Source: Desulforhopalus sp.
GTDB lineage: Bacteria; Desulfobacterota; Desulfobulbia; Desulfobulbales; Desulfocapsaceae
Assembly: GCA_030247675.1 (NCBI GenBank)
Contig: JAOTRX010000002.1
Span: 434,001-498,000, forward strand
Direction: 5' to 3'
Length of the DNA stretch: 64,000 nt
Within the stretch, counting starts at the first letter, position 1, and the number at the start of each line of letters is the position of its first letter. Below are positions 51,777 through 61,097 of the stretch, one piece after another. The notes under the pieces were generated by a model. That model saw only the letters and a program-made list of their open reading frames with translations, was not told the origin of the DNA and searched no databases. A program made the position numbers and the translations under genes.

Positions 51777-52663
51777 GAGGAGGTAAATATACTGAGTATG
51801 GCCTGATCACTGTGCCGGCTGCGTTTTAAACCTTCAAACCAGAGGCCGAGGTAGTCGTCCTGCCAGTCGAGCCCAGCTTTCCGCCAGAATTTGCCGGTTT
51901 CCGGCAGGAAATCGGCAAACATCTTCGAGATGTCCTCGGCCCTGAGATGTTCCGGACTACAATACAACAGCGACAGTATGTCGGCAACATGGATGATGTG
52001 CGGGTATTTGCCGAAGTTGCTGGCGTCCTGAGGGGCGTGATGGAAGCCAATAGCAGTGACCAGCTGTTCCGGCAGCAGCCATTTCTCTGCCAGTTGCAAT
52101 CCCACCTGTTCATGGCTTATTGAATAGTTCTTGCGCTCCAGGGAAAGGGTGTCAAGCAGGGGATGGTTGGCAAGTTTCTCGAGGAGCGGATAACGATCCG
52201 GAAAGGTCAGAAACATTGCCAGTTTGCCAATGTCGTGAATGAGCCCGGCAACGAAGAGTTCGCTTGGCGAAAGCTGGAAGTGTTCGCCGATGATCTTGGC
52301 CGCTAACCCGCAGGTGAAGGTGTGTTCCCAGAAAAGGCCTATCGAGTGGTTGGCTTCTCTGGTCATCTTGGGAAAAGATGCGAAGATTGCCTTGCCGATG
52401 ATAATGTTCTTGATCTCTTCCTGACCGAGGACGACAATCGCCCTTTCGATGCTGTTAACCTCCCGGGGAATGCCAAAAAAGGCTGAGTTTGCCACTTTGA
52501 GAATGGTAGCGCACATCGACTGATCGGGCAGAATTACCTTGACCAGTTCGTTGATATTACTCTCGGGGTTGGCGGTTACAGCCATCACCTTGCTGACGAT
52601 TGCTGGTAGTGCCGGAAACGATTCAATCCGGTCATTGATGGCGTTAAGATATTGATCGGTCAT
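51773..52663 (-). CDS. HDOD-domain protein
   Basis: A 296-residue protein made mostly of an HDOD domain (ALPAIVSKVMAVTANPESNINELVKVILPDQSM at about 18-50, then LKVANSAFFGIPREVNSIERAIVVLG). It keeps an HD-like HDIGKLAMF in the middle. HDOD proteins act in signalling, often together with cyclic-di-GMP proteins, without known catalysis. It overlaps the genes on both sides by 4 nt, so it is part of a three-gene unit with the GGDEF/HD-GYP-like and UbiB-like proteins. Confidence 0.88.
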   Translation of the reverse strand: MTDQYLNAINDRIESFPALPAIVSKVMAVTANPESNINELVKVILPDQSMCATILKVANSAFFGIPREVNSIERAIVVLGQEEIKNIIIGKAIFASFPKMTREANHSIGLFWEHTFTCGLAAKIIGEHFQLSPSELFVAGLIHDIGKLAMFLTFPDRYPLLEKLANHPLLDTLSLERKNYSISHEQVGLQLAEKWLLPEQLVTAIGFHHAPQDASNFGKYPHIIHVADILSLLYCSPEHLRAEDISKMFADFLPETGKFWRKAGLDWQDDYLGLWFEGLKRSRHSDQAILSIFTSS

Positions 52664-54282
52664 AAAATAACTTCAGGGAAGGTGTTGAACAGATCCTGTC
52701 GGGCTTGTTCAAGGACACTATGGTCCAGGTTGAGAAGATGGTTGTTTTCGATAACAGTGAGAATCTGGGAAACTAAAAATGGGTCGAACTGTTTGCCGGA
52801 TCCCTTGATCAGTTCCGCGACGATTTCCTCCGCCGTCAACTTCCGCCGGTAGGGACGATCGGCGTTCATTGCTGCCAGTGCATCGATAAGCGTGAAAATC
52901 CTGGCGCCAAGAGGAATGCCGTCACCTTTTAAACCGCGTGGATGGCCGGTTCCATCATATCGTTCACCCTGACACATCAAGACCTCGCGTTCATTAGCGA
53001 AGTAGTCGAACATATTAGTCAGTTCAGTCAACTTAAAGGGCAGATCGTCGATAAGTTTTCGCTCCTTCTGTGACAGCTGCACGGGTTTACTGATAAGGTC
53101 ATTGTGCAGCAGGGAGCGAAAACTGTTGCAGAGGGCAATGGCGTTATGAAAGGTTTCAATATGTTTTGGCGGCAGGCCCAGCTGTCGGCCAAGGAGACTG
53201 ATATAGTGGGAGACGGTGGTAGCATGGGCCTGATGTTCCGGGCCGGCGACGTTTTTCGCAAGGAGTTGCACGGAGGCGATGGCTGAACTTCTCGTTCTTT
53301 CCATGATATGTTGCAGCGATTCCTTGAGAAAAGCCATTGTCTTTCGCGGGGTGAGATGGCCGCTGCGGTGCAGAGGATCAAAAACCCGCAATCTGTTGCG
53401 CCCCTCCGCCTTGGCGAGAAACAGGGCGGTTTCCGCCATATTGATAAATTCATCATGGCTTTCGGGCTGGTGGGGCAGCAGGGATGCAAGGCCCATTGAG
53501 ACGGTTATGGACTGGCTTGTCTTGCCCCGGACAAAGGGTTTTTCCGAACAGACCCTGCGGATCCTTTCGGCAGTATTCTTTGCCTCTTCAAGGGCTGTAC
53601 CTGGCATGAGTACCATAAAGTCTTCACCGGAGAAGCGGTAGCAGGTGTTCGGTTCCTTGGACGTGGTAGTGAGCCGTGCCGCCATTTCATTTAGAATAAA
53701 GTCGCCGTATTTCTGTCCGGAGGTCTTGTTCACCGCATTAAAGAAATCGATATTCAGTACCAGCAGAGAGAGCTCAGCACCATGGCTTTTAGCCACCTCC
53801 ATGGATTGCACTAAGGTAGTTGTCAATTGCCGGCGATTGTATAATCCGGTCAAGCCATCTCGGGTTGCAAGGGCATCAAGTTGTCTGCTGAGGGTGACGG
53901 AATTGGTATGGTGTTCGGCACTAACTCTTTGGACCCGACAGAGAAAGGAAATTCTGTGAAGAAAAATTTCTAAAGGTACTGGAACAGTAAGATAATCAAG
54001 TAACCATCTGTCTCGATATCTGGAAAAAAAGGGTGGGATGGTGGTCTGAATACTAAGCAATAGAACGGGGGTGGAGGCCGGCAAAGAATCCTGTTCCATG
54101 AGCATCCGGATTTCGTCGGCAGGATCGATGGCAACAACCAGGGTGGCTTTGCCCAGTTCTTCAGGAGATGGGAGGGTGCCCGAAGCAAGGAAAAGAGCCG
54201 CCGGACAGATCGGGTGAACGAACTCCTTGAGATACTGGCTTGAGACCAGATCCGATGCCTGAAGATACTTGTTGGCGGTCAT
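52660..54282 (-). CDS. Degenerate GGDEF plus HD-GYP-like signalling protein
   Basis: A 540-residue protein with a receiver-like N-terminus (1-115), a GGDEF-type domain (about 133-300) and an HD-GYP-type domain (about 330-530). The GGDEF signature reads S218-G-E-D-F222, and the first metal acid in the DxDxF region is Asn177 (NIDFF), so cyclase activity is doubtful. In the HD-GYP domain, HDIGK is replaced by CNSFR (385-389), HHE by CQGE (437-440) and GYP by GHP (446-448), so the metal site is lost too. The late block ADRPYRRKLTAEEI is kept. The protein is probably a binding or scaffold protein rather than an enzyme. It is the first gene of the three-gene unit. Confidence 0.88.
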   Translation of the reverse strand: MTANKYLQASDLVSSQYLKEFVHPICPAALFLASGTLPSPEELGKATLVVAIDPADEIRMLMEQDSLPASTPVLLLSIQTTIPPFFSRYRDRWLLDYLTVPVPLEIFLHRISFLCRVQRVSAEHHTNSVTLSRQLDALATRDGLTGLYNRRQLTTTLVQSMEVAKSHGAELSLLVLNIDFFNAVNKTSGQKYGDFILNEMAARLTTTSKEPNTCYRFSGEDFMVLMPGTALEEAKNTAERIRRVCSEKPFVRGKTSQSITVSMGLASLLPHQPESHDEFINMAETALFLAKAEGRNRLRVFDPLHRSGHLTPRKTMAFLKESLQHIMERTRSSAIASVQLLAKNVAGPEHQAHATTVSHYISLLGRQLGLPPKHIETFHNAIALCNSFRSLLHNDLISKPVQLSQKERKLIDDLPFKLTELTNMFDYFANEREVLMCQGERYDGTGHPRGLKGDGIPLGARIFTLIDALAAMNADRPYRRKLTAEEIVAELIKGSGKQFDPFLVSQILTVIENNHLLNLDHSVLEQARQDLFNTFPEVIL

Positions 54283-54446
54283 GGAATACGGGGTGGATTA
54301 AATTTATTCTGCCGGCCGGAGAATCGTCTTTCCTCGCGTGGAAATTGATTATGTCACTTCAGTATATATTTTTCGATTGGCAAAAAGCAAATTTCTGGGA
54401 ATTTTTTTCAGGAAGGATAGGTAATGTCCTGATAGAAAATGGAAAA

Positions 54447-55172
54447 TTAAAATGGCAGATCGGTTAAACAAGAATTGTCGTAGTGGGTGTAGGCCTGTTT
54501 CAGGAGTCCTGTGAACTGCTCATCGACCTCGTTGAGCGGAGGCAGAAGTTTTAACACAGTTAAGACTTTATCGACAGGAGCGGGTAAAGGAATTCGTAGA
54601 TCCTGTTCGAAGGAGGTGCCGGCATGTATCGTTGGGCCGGCGGGGAGGAGCCTTGATCGTTCGGAATCGGAAACATCAAGGTTGCGGAGGTAACAGAGGA
54701 TATCGGAGAGGTCGTTATTGCGCTCAAAAATTGCGATTTCCTCACAGATCTCGGCATGTTCTTCCTGGAGGTCGAGATATGCCTCGTAATACGCCGCAAT
54801 GTCTTCTGCCAGGGACAGGTAGATGGTTGTCGCCAACCTGCGAAATCTTCTCCAGCGGGTAAAACCTTTACCCCTCACGGCTGTGAAGAGTTCTTTGACA
54901 AGAGGTGTGTTTTGCCGTTTGGTAAGACCGAGGGTATACTCTCTCGGCAGTCCGGCAAGAAGGAGAAAATCGCAGAAAAGGCGTGGTTCCCAGAGGAGAA
55001 ACTGCATGCGACAGAGATCGAGACGGAGCCTGGCGTCAAGCTCCTGGCCGGTTTCCTTCAATCTTGCCAGGAAATCTTCTGATTCCCGCTCAATGCGGGT
55101 TCGAAAACCAAAGTACCGGCTGGCAATTTCCTGTTTAACTTCATAAGCGATGGCCTTTGCAAAATCTTCCAT
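54447..55172 (-). CDS. Uncharacterised conserved helical protein
   Basis: A 241-residue, mainly helical protein that I cannot name. I have the impression of relatives in other deltaproteobacteria with the N-terminal pattern EIASRYFGFRxxIExxSE. No signal peptide or catalytic motif is visible; arginine-rich GKGFTRWRRFRRLATT near 102-117 and a coiled stretch EEHAEICEEIAIFERNNDL near 137-155 stand out. It is transcribed away from dnaG, from a 126-nt divergent region. Confidence 0.6.
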   Translation of the reverse strand: MEDFAKAIAYEVKQEIASRYFGFRTRIERESEDFLARLKETGQELDARLRLDLCRMQFLLWEPRLFCDFLLLAGLPREYTLGLTKRQNTPLVKELFTAVRGKGFTRWRRFRRLATTIYLSLAEDIAAYYEAYLDLQEEHAEICEEIAIFERNNDLSDILCYLRNLDVSDSERSRLLPAGPTIHAGTSFEQDLRIPLPAPVDKVLTVLKLLPPLNEVDEQFTGLLKQAYTHYDNSCLTDLPF

Positions 55173-55298
55173 GAGGAAAACCAGGGGGCTAGATGGACTG
55201 TGGCGGGAAACTGCCAGTCAAACGGTGGCGTCCCACGAGCTACGATAGTATAGTACGGAAGCACGGGAGATGCACCGAACTTTTTTGGGGATGGAATT

Positions 55299-57110
55299 AT
55301 GGTAGTTCAGGAATCACGAGACGATGTCACCGCGCTCGTTAAGGAACGGGCCGATATTGTGCAGATTATCGGCGAATGCGTTGAGCTGAAGCGCAGCGGT
55401 GTGCGCTTTCTTGGCCGCTGTCCGTTCCATGGCGAGAAAACGGCCTCATTTTCAGTACATGCGGGTCAACAGTTTTACCATTGTTTTGGTTGTGGTGAGT
55501 CAGGTGATGTTATTAGTTTTATGATGAAATATTACAATCTTGACTTCCCCAGTGCTCTGAAAGAGCTGGCCAAACGATATCATATAACCCTGCCGGAACG
55601 CCGCCAATCGAAAGAAGAAGAGCTGCGCTCCCGAAAAAGCCAGCAGCTCTATGCTGTAAATGAAAAATGTGCAGCAATATTCAGCCGGTATCTGCACGAT
55701 GCACCAGAAGCCCGGGTTGCCCGGGAATATTTAAAGAGGCGGGGGGTCGACGACGAGCTGCAGTTGCGTTTTCGCATTGGCTATGCACCGGCCGCAGAAG
55801 AAGCAGGGTGGAATTTCCTCGGTAGCCGACTCGCCAAGGAGGAACTGGCGATAGCCATTGAAGCTGGGTTGCTGGTCGAAAAAGAGCAGGGTGGCAGCTA
55901 CGACCGCTTTCGCGACCGGATTCTTTTTCCGATCTCCGATATAAGCGGACGGGTTTGTGGGTTTGGCGGAAGGATTGTCGGCGAAGGACAGCCAAAATAT
56001 CTCAATTCGCCGGAAAGTCTGGTTTTCAGCAAGGGCAAACTGCTACTCGGTCTGTATCAGCAAAAAGAATTTATACGGCGGCAGAATCATGCCATTCTGG
56101 TGGAAGGGAACTTCGATCTCATCTCTCTTGCCGCCTCCGGTTGCAATAACGTCGCGGCTCCGCTCGGTACGGCTTTGACCCGTGAGCAACTGCGGCTACT
56201 GAAGCGTTTTGCCGAAAAGGTGACCCTGCTGTTTGATGGTGATAGCGCCGGGAAAAAGGCGGCGGTCCGTGCCGTGCCGCTCTTTCTCGCTGAACAGATA
56301 CCCGGTCGAGTGGCCTTTCTTCCGGGGGGGCATGATCCTGACACCTTTATTAAAGAAAAGGGGCTCGAAGAACTCAATATCCTTCTTGATCAGGCAGTGA
56401 CTCTGCCGGAATTCGCCCTTGATGAAATGATCAACCGGCACGGGTTGTCCCTTGATGGTAAAACCCGCATTATTGAGGAGCTTCGGCCGCTGATTGCCGC
56501 AGCCGTGTCCCCCCTGCAGCGTACGCTCTTTGTTACCCATTTTGCCGAGAAACTTGGACTTGCCGCGGGGCAGCTTGATGCCGGTCTTGCGCCGGCAATC
56601 ACAGTGGCGTCCGGTCCTCAATCGCAGCCCGAAAAAGTTGTAAGAAAAGACCCTAAGGTTCCCGTATCCATGGCGCAACGCCAGCTCATTGAATTCATGA
56701 TTCTTCAACCGCAGTGTTTTTCTCGACTTGCCGAGGGCGGTTTGCGAGAAAGCCTTGCCGGCGGAATAGGTGAAATACTTTATTTACAGCTGGAAAACCT
56801 CTTGAAAACCAGACCCCTGGCGGAACCTGAAGATCTGTTAACGTGTTTGCCGGAGGGTGCTGAGCGGGACTTGGTCACCGATCTCCTTCTGCGTGCCTCT
56901 TCCGTGAAAGGAGAGGAGACTGCAGACTCTATCACAGAGGGACTGAACGATTTGCTTGATTACCTGCAGAAATTTCGGTTGAAAAAACAATCCGATGATC
57001 TACTGCAACGTATTCAAGGCGCCGAGAGCGCTGGTGATCATCAGCTCCTGGAAAGGTTGATGGCAGAGAAGATCGAGATCACCAGAAAGTTTCACAACCA
57101 ATCCGTATAA
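55299..57110 (+). CDS. dnaG: DNA primase DnaG
   Basis: A 603-residue bacterial primase. The N-terminal CHC2 zinc finger has C41-x2-H44 and C62-x2-C65 (CPFHGEKTASF and FYHCFGCG). The TOPRIM domain shows AILVEGNFDLIS and LFDGDSAGKKAA, and a helicase-binding C-terminal domain follows. The ATG at 55299 has GGGG/GGA 5 nt upstream. It makes RNA primers at the replication fork. dnaG followed by rpoD is the classic macromolecular-synthesis arrangement (without rpsU here). Repeat element B begins 7 nt after its stop. Confidence 0.95.
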   Translation: MVVQESRDDVTALVKERADIVQIIGECVELKRSGVRFLGRCPFHGEKTASFSVHAGQQFYHCFGCGESGDVISFMMKYYNLDFPSALKELAKRYHITLPERRQSKEEELRSRKSQQLYAVNEKCAAIFSRYLHDAPEARVAREYLKRRGVDDELQLRFRIGYAPAAEEAGWNFLGSRLAKEELAIAIEAGLLVEKEQGGSYDRFRDRILFPISDISGRVCGFGGRIVGEGQPKYLNSPESLVFSKGKLLLGLYQQKEFIRRQNHAILVEGNFDLISLAASGCNNVAAPLGTALTREQLRLLKRFAEKVTLLFDGDSAGKKAAVRAVPLFLAEQIPGRVAFLPGGHDPDTFIKEKGLEELNILLDQAVTLPEFALDEMINRHGLSLDGKTRIIEELRPLIAAAVSPLQRTLFVTHFAEKLGLAAGQLDAGLAPAITVASGPQSQPEKVVRKDPKVPVSMAQRQLIEFMILQPQCFSRLAEGGLRESLAGGIGEILYLQLENLLKTRPLAEPEDLLTCLPEGAERDLVTDLLLRASSVKGEETADSITEGLNDLLDYLQKFRLKKQSDDLLQRIQGAESAGDHQLLERLMAEKIEITRKFHNQSV

Positions 57111-57117
57111 AGAGGTT

Positions 57118-57175
57118 TTATACCGCAAGAGCATACTTTTCGTTTGAGGAGACAAGCTGCAGAACCTGGCTTTAT
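57118..57175 (+). repeat. 58-bp intergenic repeat element, copy B (after dnaG)
   Basis: An ungapped match to copy A at 34328-34385 with 46 of 58 positions identical. It begins 7 nt after the dnaG stop. The hairpin of copy A is damaged here (GTTTGAGGAG against CTGCAGAAC), and the T-rich end is weaker. Confidence 0.75.
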
Positions 57176-57230
57176 CCAGACTGAGATTGCCGAAAGCGCA
57201 AATTACTTTTTGCTGGATTGCGGAAATTTC

Positions 57231-57281
57231 TTGACATTTCCATCGGTTTGGTTTGATTGATGGAGGGGTTGGAAATGTCAA
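57231..57281. promoter_or_regulatory. Perfect 12-bp inverted repeat upstream of rpoD
   Basis: TTGACATTTCCA (57231-57242) and TGGAAATGTCAA (57270-57281) are exact reverse complements separated by 27 nt, centred about 124 nt upstream of the rpoD ATG. The left arm starts with a perfect -35 hexamer TTGACA, but no good -10 follows at 16-18 nt (TTGATT or TGATTG). It may be a dimeric operator with sites about four helical turns apart, or a stem-loop in the transcript. Confidence 0.5.
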
Positions 57282-57379
57282 CGGTTTATCGCGGTTCGGC
57301 CGTGTTGTGGGGTTGGAGGTAAAGCTGACAGGAGAAATTGTCGTTGGAGCTTTGCGCGATGAGATCAGAGGAGAGATGC

Positions 57380-59053
57380 ATGACATTGGTAGGTAATGAA
57401 GACGATATAAATAGGGAGGCCGATGAGGTCATGAGAGAATACGACTTGGAAGATGACTCATCGTCCTTTAGCTTAACAGAAGATTTCCCTGAAGATCTTT
57501 CCGATGAAATGGTTGTCCCTCTCGATACTCCAGATATGCCGCATGAGAAAAGGGCCGGCCAGGTCCAGGATCGCCGGAGCGGCGTTCTCAGCGACCGGAG
57601 GAAAAGGGACAGGCGAAGGGCCGCGCGATACTCCGAAGATCAGGACAAGGTAACTAAGTCCAAAGGGTCGATCGACCCGATGAATATCTACCTTCGAGAA
57701 ATGGGGACCCTTACCCTTCTCAATCACGAGGAAGAGCTGAAGCTTGCCAAAATGATGGAGGCTGGCAAGCAAAGGGTTCAAGATGCCGTCCTCAAAGCGC
57801 CTCTTGCCATCCCGGCGCTTTTGGAGGTGGTGAAGGGTCTTGATGCCAACAGTGACAGGATTTGTCAGATCCTCGGCGGGATTCAGGATAATAAGCCGAG
57901 TACGGTGAAAAAGGAGAGCCGGGACTTCCTGGCCCTGGTCGATCAGGCCGTTGTCCTCCACAAAAAAAGAGATGATTTGCTAACAGCGTATCTGCAATTG
58001 CCTGATGAGAGCCCTGAGGCGGTTGTTCTCTTCCAGGAAATTCTCCAGATTGGTGAGGGCATCGCCGGGCTTTTTGCCAAAAAGTTCATTTGTGTCGAGT
58101 GTATCAAGGCAATGGCCGACGGTCTTGAAGAGTTGGCAAAGCGCTTTCGGAAAATTCTTGTCGGACTTATGACGGAACAGGCCAGGCAGTCGGCGACGGC
58201 CTCCTCTGCCGTTTTGCCCGAAACCCTGGAGAGGCAAGTTAATCGCCAGATTCTCGAAGAGTCGGGCATTGATCAACTGCAGTTACAGCAAATCCTCCAG
58301 GAAATTGATGGAGGCTGGGATGCTTATAAGCATGCAAAAGAAGGACTGGTGCGGGCGAACCTGCGCCTGGTCATCTCCGTTTCCAAGAAATTTGTCAACC
58401 GTGGTCTGCAGTTCTCCGACCTTATTCAAGAGGGGAATATCGGATTGATGAAGGCGGTGGAGAAATTTGATTATCACCGCGGATACAAGTTCAGTACCTA
58501 TGCCACCTGGTGGATTCGCCAGGCCATAACCCGGGGTATTGCTGATCAGGGGCGGACGATCCGCCTGCCTGTGCACATGATTGAAACCATCAACCGCCTG
58601 CTCAGGGTGTCCAAAGATTTTCTGCTTGAAGAACATCGAGAACCAACGCCTGAAGAGATGGCTAAACAGCTGGGAACCGAAGTCGGTAAGGTGAAGTCGG
58701 CCCTCAAGATCGCCAAGGACGCGATCTCTCTCGACACCCCGGTTGGTGACGATGGTGAGACATTTCTCGGTGATTTTATTGAGGACAAGGAAAAACTCGG
58801 GCCGGATGAGGTGTCGATGGTCGCCAGCCTCAGGGAATGTCTGAGTCAGGTGATGTCCTCCCTTTCTCCCCGAGAGGCCAAGGTTTTGCGACTGCGCTAT
58901 GGAATTGATGTTGATTGTGATCACACGCTTGAGGAAGTCGGGAAATGTTTCGCGGTTACCAGGGAGCGCATCCGGCAGATTGAGGCCCAGGCAATTATGA
59001 AACTCAAGCACCCATCCCGGGTTGAAGAGCTCAAAGTATTCATGACCGATTGA
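57380..59053 (+). CDS. rpoD: RNA polymerase sigma factor RpoD (sigma-70)
   Basis: A 557-residue primary sigma factor. I chose the ATG at 57380 (GGAG 6 nt upstream); in-frame starts at 57338 and 57359 lie upstream. A short acidic N-terminus and a basic [15 protein letters not shown] stretch come first, then region 1.2 ([22 protein letters not shown]), a non-conserved insert, regions 2.1-2.4 ([22 protein letters not shown]), region 3 and region 4.2 with the helix-turn-helix [23 protein letters not shown]. It directs housekeeping transcription. The gene follows dnaG after 269 nt that contain repeat B and the inverted repeat. Confidence 0.95.
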   Translation: MTLVGNEDDINREADEVMREYDLEDDSSSFSLTEDFPEDLSDEMVVPLDTPDMPHEKRAGQVQDRRSGVLSDRRKRDRRRAARYSEDQDKVTKSKGSIDPMNIYLREMGTLTLLNHEEELKLAKMMEAGKQRVQDAVLKAPLAIPALLEVVKGLDANSDRICQILGGIQDNKPSTVKKESRDFLALVDQAVVLHKKRDDLLTAYLQLPDESPEAVVLFQEILQIGEGIAGLFAKKFICVECIKAMADGLEELAKRFRKILVGLMTEQARQSATASSAVLPETLERQVNRQILEESGIDQLQLQQILQEIDGGWDAYKHAKEGLVRANLRLVISVSKKFVNRGLQFSDLIQEGNIGLMKAVEKFDYHRGYKFSTYATWWIRQAITRGIADQGRTIRLPVHMIETINRLLRVSKDFLLEEHREPTPEEMAKQLGTEVGKVKSALKIAKDAISLDTPVGDDGETFLGDFIEDKEKLGPDEVSMVASLRECLSQVMSSLSPREAKVLRLRYGIDVDCDHTLEEVGKCFAVTRERIRQIEAQAIMKLKHPSRVEELKVFMTD

Positions 59054-59224
59054 TAGACTAACAGTCGGTTTTTTGATAAACGGCCTGGCTGTTCCGACAC
59101 CCCGCAAAGGAATATGAGTGCCTTGATGTGCGTCTAATCCACTAATCTTAAACTGAACTAAACGGTTTTTTGATTTTATTAAAGGTTTGGCGGAGTACCG
59201 CACTCATGCAAGGATAAACGAACA
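59054..59224. other. Intergenic region between rpoD and dprA
   Basis: 171 nt without a gene. I see no clear terminator hairpin or promoter hexamers, so dprA may be reached by read-through from rpoD. Confidence 0.3.
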
Positions 59225-60337
59225 TTGTCAGCCACTCTCGATTGGATAAGTCTTAGCTTGGTGCCGGGATTGGGACTCGCCAGTTACTGGCGGCTGATTG
59301 ATCATTTCCATTCTCCTGCCGCAGTGCTTGCCGCATCACCAAAAGAACTGCTTCGGGTGAATGGTATTCGCCAGCAGTTGGTATCGCAACTGCATTCTCC
59401 AGCAGACATAACGGGTTACGGGATGAGAGAGCTTGAGGGTTTATCTGCGGTCGGCGGCAGTGCTCTCTCCTTTGAAGATCCAGACTATCCGCCGTTGCTC
59501 CGGCAGTTGATCGATCCCCCGCCAGTGCTGTACATTCTCGGCAAAAAAGAGTTGTTGCAAAGACCCGCTGTGGCTGTTGTTGGATCAAGGGCTGCAACTG
59601 GCTATGGCAGAAAAGCGGCCTTTGGGCTCGCCAGTAGACTTTCGGATGCAATGTTTACTGTTGTCTCTGGGCTCGCCCTTGGCATCGATGCGGAGGCCCA
59701 CGCCGGTGCCCTGTCTGGTGAAGGTAGTACCATTGCTGTCCTCGGCTGTGGCCTTGATGTAATCTACCCCCGCCAGAACCACGCCCTCTTTCGAAAGATT
59801 GCAGAAGCTGGTGCCGTGGTAACCGAGTATCCACTTGGTACTCGCCCGGAAGGATACCGTTTTCCTGCACGAAACCGCATCATTGCCGGTTTGAGCAAAG
59901 GGGTCGTTGTCGTTGAGGCAGCGAAACGATCGGGTTCGCTTATCACTGCTCAGATTGCCCTCGATTGTGGGCGGGATGTCTTTGCCGTACCCGGCCATAT
60001 CGACTCCTGTAAGAGTGAGGGAACGCATTGGTTGTTGAAGCAAGGGGCCAAACTCGTGCAGAGCGCCGCAGATATCCTTGAAGAATTTGATGTTTCGTCA
60101 TCACCTGGCCAGACCGAGGAGGTTGGAGTACAGCCAGAAAAGAATTTCGATCTTGAGCCGGATGCGGTAGTTTTGCTCAGGTATCTCGATTCCTACCCGG
60201 AACAGCGCGAGGAACTGATTGGCAAAACCGGGTTTTCTCCAGCTCGGATCAGCGAATTACTTCTTGTGCTGGAATTGGATGGTTGGGTGGAGATGCTGCC
60301 GGGAGACAGGGTGCGAAGAGTATCCAATGCCTTGTAG
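59225..60337 (+). CDS. dprA: DNA-processing protein DprA (Smf)
   Basis: A 370-residue DprA with an N-terminal SAM-like helical domain (DWISLSLVPGLGLASYWRLIDHF), a central Rossmann-like domain with VVGSRAATGYGRKAAFGLASRL and SGLALGIDAEAHAGAL followed by AVLGCGLDVIYPRQNHAL, and a C-terminal winged-helix domain. It loads RecA onto incoming single-stranded DNA during transformation. The only reasonable start is a TTG at 59225 with AAGGA about 11 nt upstream; the first in-frame ATG falls well inside the protein. Together with comF it makes natural DNA uptake possible but does not prove it. Confidence 0.9.
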   Translation: MSATLDWISLSLVPGLGLASYWRLIDHFHSPAAVLAASPKELLRVNGIRQQLVSQLHSPADITGYGMRELEGLSAVGGSALSFEDPDYPPLLRQLIDPPPVLYILGKKELLQRPAVAVVGSRAATGYGRKAAFGLASRLSDAMFTVVSGLALGIDAEAHAGALSGEGSTIAVLGCGLDVIYPRQNHALFRKIAEAGAVVTEYPLGTRPEGYRFPARNRIIAGLSKGVVVVEAAKRSGSLITAQIALDCGRDVFAVPGHIDSCKSEGTHWLLKQGAKLVQSAADILEEFDVSSSPGQTEEVGVQPEKNFDLEPDAVVLLRYLDSYPEQREELIGKTGFSPARISELLLVLELDGWVEMLPGDRVRRVSNAL

Positions 60338-60395
60338 CGTAGCCACTTTGTGTGTGCTGTGTTACAATAAAATCGACTGAAAACTACGAGGAATA

Positions 60396-61076
60396 ATGAG
60401 CAAAGAGATACAGATAGCCCCATCAATATTGTCAGCTGATTTTTGCCGTTTGGGGGAGGAGATTCGAGCAGTTGACGAGGCGGGCGCCGACATTATCCAT
60501 ATCGACGTTATGGATGGGCACTTTGTGCCAAATATCACCATTGGCCCTCTTGTCGTTCAGGCAGCGCGGGCTGTCACCAGCAAGGTCCTCGACGTTCACC
60601 TGATGATTAGCGACGCCGATCGGTATATTGATGCCTTTGCCGCTGCCGGTGCCGATTGGATTACCGTGCATGTTGAGGGATGCAGTCATCTCCAGCGAAC
60701 CGTGTCGCGGATACGTGAACTGGGCAAGAGGCCGGGAGTGGTGCTCAATCCGGCGACGTCCCTGGCCACTCTCGATTATATACTTGAAGAGATTGATCTT
60801 GTCATGCTGATGTCGGTTAATCCCGGCTTCGGTGGGCAATCGTTCATCCCCTCAACTCTTGAGAAGATCAGACAACTCAGGTGGCGCATTGAAGAGAAGC
60901 GGCTGAGCGTGGATATTGAGATCGATGGTGGGGTCAGCGGAAAAACTATTGAAGATATTGCTGCGGCGGGGGCAAATATTTTCGTAGCTGGTTCTGCGGT
61001 GTATGGCAGTAAAAATTACCGTGACACCATTGAGGCTCTTAGAAAAATGGCCGTGCTCGGTTCGATCCGTAATTGA
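60396..61076 (+). CDS. rpe: Ribulose-phosphate 3-epimerase
   Basis: A 226-residue TIM-barrel enzyme that interconverts ribulose 5-phosphate and xylulose 5-phosphate in the pentose phosphate pathway. Catalytic and metal residues are seen in IHIDVMDGHFVPNITIGP, LDVHLMI and IEIDGGVSG (Asp), with the phosphate loop FVAGSAVYG. The ATG has GAGG 5 nt upstream. It lies 58 nt after dprA and 21 nt before pgi, so rpe and pgi are probably co-transcribed and serve sugar-phosphate metabolism. Confidence 0.95.
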   Translation: MSKEIQIAPSILSADFCRLGEEIRAVDEAGADIIHIDVMDGHFVPNITIGPLVVQAARAVTSKVLDVHLMISDADRYIDAFAAAGADWITVHVEGCSHLQRTVSRIRELGKRPGVVLNPATSLATLDYILEEIDLVMLMSVNPGFGGQSFIPSTLEKIRQLRWRIEEKRLSVDIEIDGGVSGKTIEDIAAAGANIFVAGSAVYGSKNYRDTIEALRKMAVLGSIRN

Positions 61077-61097
61077 TAAGGCACTGGAGGCGGAACA

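Noticed and set aside
58283..59203. 306-codon minus-strand frame opposite rpoD
   Set aside because: Antisense to conserved sigma regions 2-4; no recognisable product.
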